From positions 1-37,089 of the forward strand of contig JAAUOZ010000039.1 of assembly GCA_012034655.1 (NCBI GenBank): a stretch of DNA of 37,089 nucleotides. Direction: 5' to 3'. Made by a program: the position numbers and the translations under genes. The notes below the pieces were generated by a model. That model saw nothing but the letters and a program-made list of their open reading frames with translations. It was not told where the DNA came from and ran no database searches. Position 1 is the first letter of the stretch, and each line of letters begins with the position of its first letter. Shown one piece after another: positions 33,324 through 37,089 of the stretch. The DNA is from Leptolyngbyaceae cyanobacterium CSU_1_3. GTDB lineage: Bacteria; Cyanobacteriota; Cyanobacteriia; Leptolyngbyales; Leptolyngbyaceae.

Positions 33324-33372
33324 TTTCGACTCCGCTCAGCCTTCAACCGTCGCGGGTTGAGCGGAGCCGAAA
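33324..33372. terminator. Inverted repeat after the DUF4079 gene
   Basis: TTTCGACTCCGCTCA 33324-33338 pairs with TGAGCGGAGCCGAAA 33358-33372 with one mismatch. It may end the purH-DUF4079 transcript. It shares its TGAGCG(A/G)AGCCGAA word with the repeats at 380-423 and 16606-16683. Confidence 0.5.
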
Positions 33373-33410
33373 TCCGATTCACTGGTATCTTATTTTCATG
33401 CAAACTCCTG

Positions 33411-33521
33411 AGAGGATGTTTTGAAAAATTTTCGCCGATCGACGATGTCGCCCCAGATTGGAAGTCCGGGGCGATCGAGAAGGCAGTGAGGAAGCTTTTT
33501 ATACGTTTCAAACATCCTCTT
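33411..33521. mobile_element. 110-bp fold-back element (MITE-like)
   Basis: The ends are inverted: AGAGGATGTTTTGAAA 33411-33426 and the complement of AAGAGGATGTTTGAAA at 33506-33521, differing by one T. Inside, GTCGCCCC 33447-33454 pairs with GGGGCGAT 33468-33475. AGGATGTTTGAAA resembles the termini of cyanobacterial insertion sequences as I remember them. No target duplication is visible, so the assignment is weaker than for the element at 30675. Confidence 0.6.
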
Positions 33522-33560
33522 AGAATGCCGAGCTTGAGTTCACCGTAGGCATCAAGAAAA

Positions 33561-33977
33561 CTAAATTACACCCATTCCTCTGCCTCGGTTGTCTGATTCC
33601 ATCGTCAAGTCGCCCTCGCTGTCGTCATTAACGTCTGCGATTTCCTGAGCACGAACAGCCTTCGCGTCTTCCTCGGCTTCACGGGCATCTCCCGGAACTT
33701 CGTAGTACATTTCTGGCTCAACGGCGTAATTGTTCACCAGCCCTTCTTTGTCTACGGTGTAGCCATCCGTTGTGCGAACGCTATCGGCATCCGTTTGATC
33801 ATCCGTAGAGGCGCTAGACTCGCGCTCTTCGGTGGGATGAGTTTTAAAGAGAGAGCCTTCTCGCTCTTTACGGGCGGCGGTTTCCGCAGGCACAATGCCA
33901 CGATCGTAGGTGTCGTATTCAGCGCGTTCTGAGGTGTCAGCGGCTACTTTTCTGGTCGCATCGTCTTGATTCGTCAT
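33561..33977 (-). CDS. Acidic, disordered hypothetical protein with a Psb34-like motif
   Basis: 138 residues, ATG 33977 with GAGGA nine bases upstream. It is strongly acidic and predicted disordered: N-terminal DDATRKVAADTSERAEYDTY, then Ser/Thr/Asp-rich DQTDADSVRTTDG, then VDKEGLVNNYAVEPEMYYEV (residues about 76-95), then an acidic helix-prone REAEEDAKAVRAQEIAD. The VDKEGLVNNYAVEPEMY segment resembles, from memory, the N-terminal arm of Psb34, a small PSII assembly factor with an NNFAVEPK-like motif. No membrane helix is present. No operon partner. Coding character is good, but homology is not verified here. Confidence 0.7.
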   Translation of the reverse strand: MTNQDDATRKVAADTSERAEYDTYDRGIVPAETAARKEREGSLFKTHPTEERESSASTDDQTDADSVRTTDGYTVDKEGLVNNYAVEPEMYYEVPGDAREAEEDAKAVRAQEIADVNDDSEGDLTMESDNRGRGMGVI

Positions 33978-34305
33978 AGGTTATGTCCTCATTAAAAAAT
34001 AGTGATATCTGTCAATCACAACCCTATGAGTTTTGTATTGCTAACTACACTATCTTTGGGCATGAATTTGTTCTCTCTACAGTGTTGTTGATCTCTACCC
34101 TTGACAGACTCCTTGAATTTCATTGGCGTTGCTGCTTAGGGCACAAAAATAATTGTCAACTGGGATGTACTTCATCCTTGATTATGATTCTTTTAACGTT
34201 GCAGAATCATCCTTTTAGTGTGTTTTTTCTATTCCTTGGGTCGATGTAACTTGGGCTGCCTATCGTAGACGATGAGCATTGGGATAGATGAATAGGGATA
34301 GCGTC
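33978..34305. other. Divergent promoter region
   Basis: About 310-330 bases between two divergent genes. An 88-codon open frame (33983-34249, plus) is AT-rich with poor composition and overlaps the expected promoter of the acidic protein; I do not call it a gene. No strong structure was seen. Confidence 0.45.
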
Positions 34306-35421
34306 ATGAAGCTTAAGGATATTTTTGCGCTGCTGAAAGACACGATCGCTGAGTGGAGTGAAGATAATGTGCCGCTTCTGGCCGCCGCATTGGCTTACTA
34401 TACGGTGTTTTCGCTCGCGCCCCTGTCGCTGATTGCGATCGCGATTGCCGGGGCAGTCTTTGGGGAAGAGGCTGCACGGGGCGAAATGATCGGGCAAATT
34501 CAAGGTGTGGTCGGAGCGCAGGGTGCAGAAGCAATTCAGTCGATGATTGCCAATGCCAATCGCCCTGGCTCAGGAGGAACGATCGCAACAATAACGGGCG
34601 TTGTTCTACTATTATTTGGCGCATCCGGTGTTTTTGGGCAGCTTCAGGTGGCGCTAAATACCATTTGGGAAGTTAAGCCGAAGCCAGGAAAAGGGATTGC
34701 CAGCTTTCTTCAGTCTCGATTTTTATCGTTCGCGATGGTGCTGGTTATCGGATTCCTCCTACTTGTCTCCCTTGTTCTTTCAGCAGTTTTAGCCGCAATC
34801 TCAAATCTGTTTGGCAGCTTTGTTCCTAATCTTGTTATTGTGGGTCAAACTTTAAACTTCATTATTTCATTTGGCGTGATCACTGTGTTGATTGCAGCAA
34901 TCTATAAGTTTTTACCAGATGTGAGAGTTCCCTGGAGAAATCTTTGGGTTGGCGCAAGTGTCACTGCGCTGCTGTTTAATGTCGGAAAGTTTTTGCTGGG
35001 TCTTTACTTGGGTCACAGTAGCGTAGGATCTGCCTATGGAGCCGCCGGATCGTTTGTGGTGTTGTTGATTTGGGTGTTCTATTCGGCACAAATTTTGCTG
35101 TTTGGGGCAGAATTTACACAGGTTTACTCAAAATATCGGGGAACCCCGATCGAACCTTCCAAACATGCCGTTCGTGTGCCCAAAGCCAATAGGCCGCCCT
35201 CAGACTCTGCCATTCAAACCGAGCAACCGGAGCGATCGCCCTCTAGGCAGCCTCATTATGGGCGCTATGCCGTGCCGCTCGTTAGCTCTCTGGTGGCGCT
35301 TTCGGGTATTTTTTCGCAAACCTCGCAGCAGAAAAGACGACGAGCATCCGTTCGAGGATCGGCCAGACGGCGATCGCTCAACCAAACTTTTGCTTGGCTG
35401 ATGCGTACACCGCGAGCGTAA
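34306..35421 (+). CDS. YihY/BrkB family membrane protein
   Basis: 371 residues from ATG 34306, which has AGGGAT about 8-12 bases upstream; ATG 34288 would add six residues. Six membrane segments are visible, including LAAALAYYTVFSLAPLSLIA, ATITGVVLLLFGASGVFG, FAMVLVIGFLLLVSLVLS and FVVLLIWVFYSAQILLFGAE. Family marks are DNVPLLAAALAYYTVFSLAP near the start, QLQVALNTIWEV, and LGHSSVGSAYGAAGS. The tail of about 90 residues is basic and Ser/Arg-rich, ending SLNQTFAWLMRTPRA, and looks cytoplasmic. The family was once thought to be RNase BN; that is incorrect and the true function is unknown. Confidence 0.92.
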   Translation: MKLKDIFALLKDTIAEWSEDNVPLLAAALAYYTVFSLAPLSLIAIAIAGAVFGEEAARGEMIGQIQGVVGAQGAEAIQSMIANANRPGSGGTIATITGVVLLLFGASGVFGQLQVALNTIWEVKPKPGKGIASFLQSRFLSFAMVLVIGFLLLVSLVLSAVLAAISNLFGSFVPNLVIVGQTLNFIISFGVITVLIAAIYKFLPDVRVPWRNLWVGASVTALLFNVGKFLLGLYLGHSSVGSAYGAAGSFVVLLIWVFYSAQILLFGAEFTQVYSKYRGTPIEPSKHAVRVPKANRPPSDSAIQTEQPERSPSRQPHYGRYAVPLVSSLVALSGIFSQTSQQKRRRASVRGSARRRSLNQTFAWLMRTPRA

Positions 35422-35859
35422 CATTCGGTTCAGAGTGACTCTGAACCTCTGGAAGAGGGGCTGGGGTGAGGGTCTTCTGAGTTTTGCCAGCCAACCAATC
35501 CTTCCTCCTGATGCGTTGAAATCAAAATAAGTTGAAACTAAACTTTCGCTCTAATGCGTCACGCCAAACAATGCTATTGAGACTGATTGTTGTGTAATTT
35601 ATTGTGTTGTTTAACACTACTTTGTTACTAACTGGCTTCTAGTTAATCGTGCAAACGATCGCCCACACAAGATTGCTAGAGGCTGCACCTGAATTGACAT
35701 TTTTGCGTCAGAATGGTAGATTCCCAATGCTTGAATTTCAGTGCTCGAATTAAAATTCTTTTGATACCAAGTCAGGCACATCATACCCATTCTTCAAAAT
35801 ACTGTCGTGCCCCAACAGTTACACCAAATCCCGATTAATTCAGGAACATTTCATTCACT
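35422..35859. other. Leader region of the aquaporin gene
   Basis: About 440 bases with no ORF. A perfect hairpin, GGTTCAGAG / CTCTGAACC at 35427-35447, lies right after the YihY stop and may end that transcript. It is followed by GAGGGGCTGGGGTGAGGGTC (35456-35475), one arm of the dispersed repeat seen at 36977-37074. GTGTTGTTTAACAC near 35603-35616 is a short palindrome. The AT-rich remainder probably contains the aqpZ promoter. Confidence 0.5.
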
Positions 35860-36636
35860 ATGACGCTAACAAAACGTTGCATTGCAGAATTTATTGGAAC
35901 CCTTTGGCTGGTGCTAGGAGGCTGCGGAAGCGCTGTACTCGCCGCATCCTACACCGCTGATGCTGCCAAAATTAGCGAAAACACTGTGTTTCCCTTAGGA
36001 ATTGGCTTGGTTGGAGTCTCCCTGGCCTTTGGTTTAACGGTGCTAACCATGGCCTTTGCGATCGGACATATCTCTGGTTGCCACCTCAATCCTGCTGTTT
36101 CCTTTGGGCTGTGGGCAGGCAAACGGTTTCCGGCATCAGAACTGCTGCCCTATATCGTTTCGCAAGTGCTAGGAGCGATCGCAGGCGCAGGGCTAGTGCT
36201 GCTGATGGCCTCCGGTAAACCAGGATTTCTCCTGGGTGGCTCAAACCCCCTCGCCACAAACGGCTTTGGAGCGCACTCTCCAGGTGGCTACACTCTGCTA
36301 TCTTGCTTCCTAACCGAAGTCGTGATGACATTCATCTTTCTGATTATTATTCTGGGTGCAACCGATCGCCGCGCTCCCCAAGGGCTGGCCCCGATCGCGA
36401 TCGGTTTTGCCCTCACACTGATTCACCTGATCAGCATTCCAATTACAAACACCTCGGTCAATCCAGCGCGCAGCACCGGCCCAGCGTTATTTGCAGGGGT
36501 TGAGTTGTTTAGCCAGGTTTGGCTATTTTGGATCGCCCCCATTTTGGGCGCACTGCTAGCAGGATGGCTCTACTCATCGGTGTTTGCAGAGGTCACACGC
36601 TACGATGAATCGACCGCTAGAGATTCTGTTGTTTAG
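35860..36636 (+). CDS. aqpZ: Aquaporin Z-type water channel
   Basis: 258 residues, six membrane helices plus two half-helices. The two NPA motifs are at 77-79 ([15 protein letters not shown]) and 201-203 ([16 protein letters not shown]). The region [18 protein letters not shown] has His189 and Arg204, the residues of the narrow aromatic/Arg filter of water-specific AqpZ. An acidic/polar 30s loop ([12 protein letters not shown]) is of normal cyanobacterial length. Cyanobacterial AqpZ mediates water flow under osmotic stress in the plasma membrane. It is monocistronic, with a long AT-rich leader. Confidence 0.95.
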   Translation: MTLTKRCIAEFIGTLWLVLGGCGSAVLAASYTADAAKISENTVFPLGIGLVGVSLAFGLTVLTMAFAIGHISGCHLNPAVSFGLWAGKRFPASELLPYIVSQVLGAIAGAGLVLLMASGKPGFLLGGSNPLATNGFGAHSPGGYTLLSCFLTEVVMTFIFLIIILGATDRRAPQGLAPIAIGFALTLIHLISIPITNTSVNPARSTGPALFAGVELFSQVWLFWIAPILGALLAGWLYSSVFAEVTRYDESTARDSVV

Positions 36637-37089
36637 TGTTCTCTCAAGAACTTTTTAATTAGAGTCAGGTAATAAGTTAGGGTGCATCTAAGTTTCGCAA
36701 GTTGACCTTCATGTGAGTGGCGATCGGAGGTAGAAATCATTTCTTTGTGATTGCCCAAAGGCTTGGGGTAGGCACGAGGGCAATACCTCGATCGACAACA
36801 TTGATGCCCCCGGTTGACTGACAAAACCTTGCTCCCTCCCACCCTTTTTCCCAAGGAGAAGGGGAGCTAGAAATCTGGTTCTCCTTTCCTTAGAGAGAGG
36901 GCTAGGGGTGAGGGCTTCTGAGAGCATTGCGTAAAGAAGGTGGATTCAATCATTCCGTCCACTGCAAGGTGGTCTTGCCCTCACCCCAGCCCTCTCCCAA
37001 TCCTGGGAAAGGGAGCAGGAGTCCGGCTCCCCTTCTTCTCTCAACTTGGGAAAAGAAGTTAGGGGGATGAGGGCGAAGATCTTCGGCAT
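36637..37089. other. Repeat-rich region after aqpZ
   Basis: No gene. It contains AGGGTGCATCTAAGTTTCGC at 36679-36698, similar to a MITE end (compare 30675), and two copies of the GCCCTCACCCC-type repeat, one at about 36829-36915 and one at 36977-37074. Frames open here are made of repeat sequence only. Confidence 0.5.
36977..37074. repeat. 98-bp fold-back repeat of the GCCCTCACCCC family
   Basis: It starts GCCCTCACCCCAGCCCTCTC and ends with GGGGGATGAGGGC, so its ends are inverted copies. An inverted relative is at about 36829-36915, ending GGGCTAGGGGTGAGGGC. Partial copies are at 35456-35475 and 29787-29806. Such repeats are abundant between genes in cyanobacteria and are probably non-autonomous elements. 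Confidence 0.7.

Noticed and set aside
33983..34249. 88-codon open frame in the gap before the YihY gene
   Set aside because: AT-rich, unlikely composition, starts inside the expected promoter of the divergent gene.

Overview
The window looks like ordinary chromosome of a filamentous, Leptolyngbya-like cyanobacterium. The evidence is the very high density of the GCGATCGC (HIP1) octamer and its half sites, a photosystem I PsaK gene, a 6S RNA gene next to purK, a valyl-tRNA synthetase with the cyanobacterial CAAD membrane domain, a GH57 glucan-branching enzyme, lumen-type pentapeptide proteins and several cyanobacteria-only small proteins (DUF2555, DUF4079). No phage, plasmid, CRISPR array, rRNA or tRNA gene was seen. 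The genus is an inference.

Layout. 1-343: 3' end of gltD. 554-3651: a peptidoglycan-binding GH108 muramidase, a TPR lipoprotein and a CbiG-type cobalamin protein. 3687-6219: two tandem exported pentapeptide proteins, purK and the 6S RNA. 6462-9138: a two-gene M16 peptidase operon, one subunit with a zinc site and one without. 9220-13521: a third pentapeptide protein, a small unknown protein and a CyaB-type GAF-GAF-PAS adenylate cyclase. 14335-18963: recN and an ABC1/UbiB kinase, divergent. 19039-22900: a coiled-coil protein and valS-CAAD. 22935-23352: probable fossil ends of IS200/IS605 (TnpB) elements. 23364-27867: a small conserved protein, a Bax-inhibitor-1 family membrane protein, GH57, Uma2 and psaK. 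28150-33275: coaBC, DUF2555, an esterase, two fold-back mobile elements, then purH and DUF4079. 33561-37089: a disordered acidic protein with a Psb34-like motif, a YihY/BrkB membrane protein, aquaporin Z and a dispersed fold-back repeat.

Main points. (1) Six genes (GH108, TPR lipoprotein, CbiG, M16 catalytic subunit, adenylate cyclase, BI-1) are broken by eight one-base shifts in or near mononucleotide runs. Restoring one base gives a sensible protein each time, so homopolymer sequencing error is more likely than gene decay; the genes are annotated over their full restored span. (2) Upstream of purH lies a 112-bp MITE with inverted ends and a perfect 9-bp target duplication, next to a larger fold-back element. 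(3) Several gaps between genes hold short tandem repeats with 14-20 bp periods. (4) The acidic protein at 33561-33977 carries a motif that resembles the stromal arm of the PSII assembly factor Psb34. This is the most novel functional lead, but it rests on remembered sequence.
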